Source of the DNA: Sphingomonas sp. IC081
GTDB lineage: Bacteria > Pseudomonadota > Alphaproteobacteria > Sphingomonadales > Sphingomonadaceae
Length of the DNA: 64,000 bases
Direction: 5' to 3'
Assembly: GCF_006874585.1 (NCBI RefSeq)
Contig: NZ_CP029762.1
Span: forward strand, 917,107 to 981,106
The notes beneath the pieces were generated by a model. The model had not been told where the DNA came from. It saw only the letters and a program-made list of their open reading frames with translations, and did not search any database. The position numbers and the translations under genes were made by a program. Shown here piece after piece: positions 63,749 to 64,000 of this stretch. Numbering within the stretch: position 1 is the first letter of the stretch; every line of letters begins with the position of its first letter.

Positions 63749-64000
63749 CGACGCCCAGGACCTGTCCGGTGACGTAAGACGCCTCCGGCGAGGCCAGGAA
63801 CAGCACCGGGCCAACGATCTCCTCGGGCCGCCCCCAGCGCCCGAGCGAGGTGCGCCGGGCAAGGTGCTCGGCAATCGCCGGGTCGGCCACCATCGCGGCA
63901 TTGGCCTCGGTCGCGAAATAGCCGGGCGCCACCGCATTCACGGTGATCCGGCGAGGACCGAGTTCGGCGGCCAGCGCCCGGGTCAGTGCGTCGAGCCCGC
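63723..64000 (-). CDS. Short-chain dehydrogenase/reductase, C-terminal part (cut by window edge)
   Basis: The visible 92 codons read LARALAAELGPRRITVNAVA, PGYFATEANAAMVADPAIAE, RTSLGRWGRPEEIVGPVLFL, ASPEASYVTGQVLGVDGGHL. This is the SDR NxxxPG region and the family's C-terminal GRxGxPEE/DGG motifs, as in FabG-like and gluconate-type dehydrogenases. The cofactor site and catalytic Tyr-Lys lie outside the window. It overlaps the start of the MFS/spermidine-synthase gene, so the two are co-transcribed. Confidence 0.9.
   Translation of the reverse strand, partial: GLDALTRALAAELGPRRITVNAVAPGYFATEANAAMVADPAIAEHLARRTSLGRWGRPEEIVGPVLFLASPEASYVTGQVLGVDGGHLAHF

Overview
The window looks like an alphaproteobacterium of the Sphingomonadaceae, probably Novosphingobium or a close relative. 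The grounds are a GC-rich sequence with strong third-position GC bias, three large TonB-dependent receptors, a NodT-type outer-membrane lipoprotein, a CobW/CobN/CobO/BluB cobalamin salvage cluster under a B12 riboswitch, and a palindrome of a type I recall from sphingomonads that adds in-frame residues to CobN. A lone ParB-like gene beside a transposon pile-up hints at a plasmid, chromid or plasmid-derived island, but no replication gene is visible. No tRNA, rRNA or CRISPR array was seen.

Layout. 1-2180 is a nested transposon mosaic: an IS3 element whose orfB is fused in frame to the tail of an IS30 transposase and then split by an intact IS110 element. The IS110 carries a readable candidate bridge RNA: its target guides match the two flanks of the insertion and its donor guides match the element's own ends. 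2318-6762 has a lone parB, an autotransporter gene split by an IS5-type element, and a 2OG-Fe(II) oxygenase. 6849-13089 has a two-partner-secretion translocator, a hybrid histidine kinase, a 264-bp MITE-like repeat (copy 1 of 3) with an IS630 element inserted at its edge, and a small membrane protein. 13308-19427 has a Tat-exported nucleoside hydrolase, then a TetR repressor divergent from a NodT/EmrA/EmrB tripartite drug pump. 19455-23562 holds DUF2322, thiaminase TenA, an enoyl-CoA hydratase-like protein, and a tauD-cysE sulfur operon. 24434-30369 has a fatty acid hydroxylase/sterol desaturase, a TonB receptor, a TPR-sulfotransferase and YbaK.

30598-39871 is the cobalamin block: riboswitch, cobW-cobN-cobO-bluB in one overlapping operon, and btuF on the opposite strand facing a btuCD pair. 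Malic enzyme follows, then CapA. Two sensor/regulator pairs each sit beside a TonB receptor: one diverges from a serine hydrolase plus receptor (46245-50673), the other diverges from a siderophore-type receptor (53085-55355). The right end holds a DUF5695 protein, YaaA, a Rieske oxygenase with its GntR regulator and twin palindromic operators, MITE copy 3, a fused MFS/spermidine-synthase protein and the tail of an SDR dehydrogenase.

Two dispersed repeat families tie the window together. One is a hairpin of about 50 nt with conserved flanks and exchangeable stems; six of ten copies abut a stop codon. The other is the 264-bp element with 31-bp terminal inverted repeats, whose internal hairpin arms change in compensating pairs between copies.
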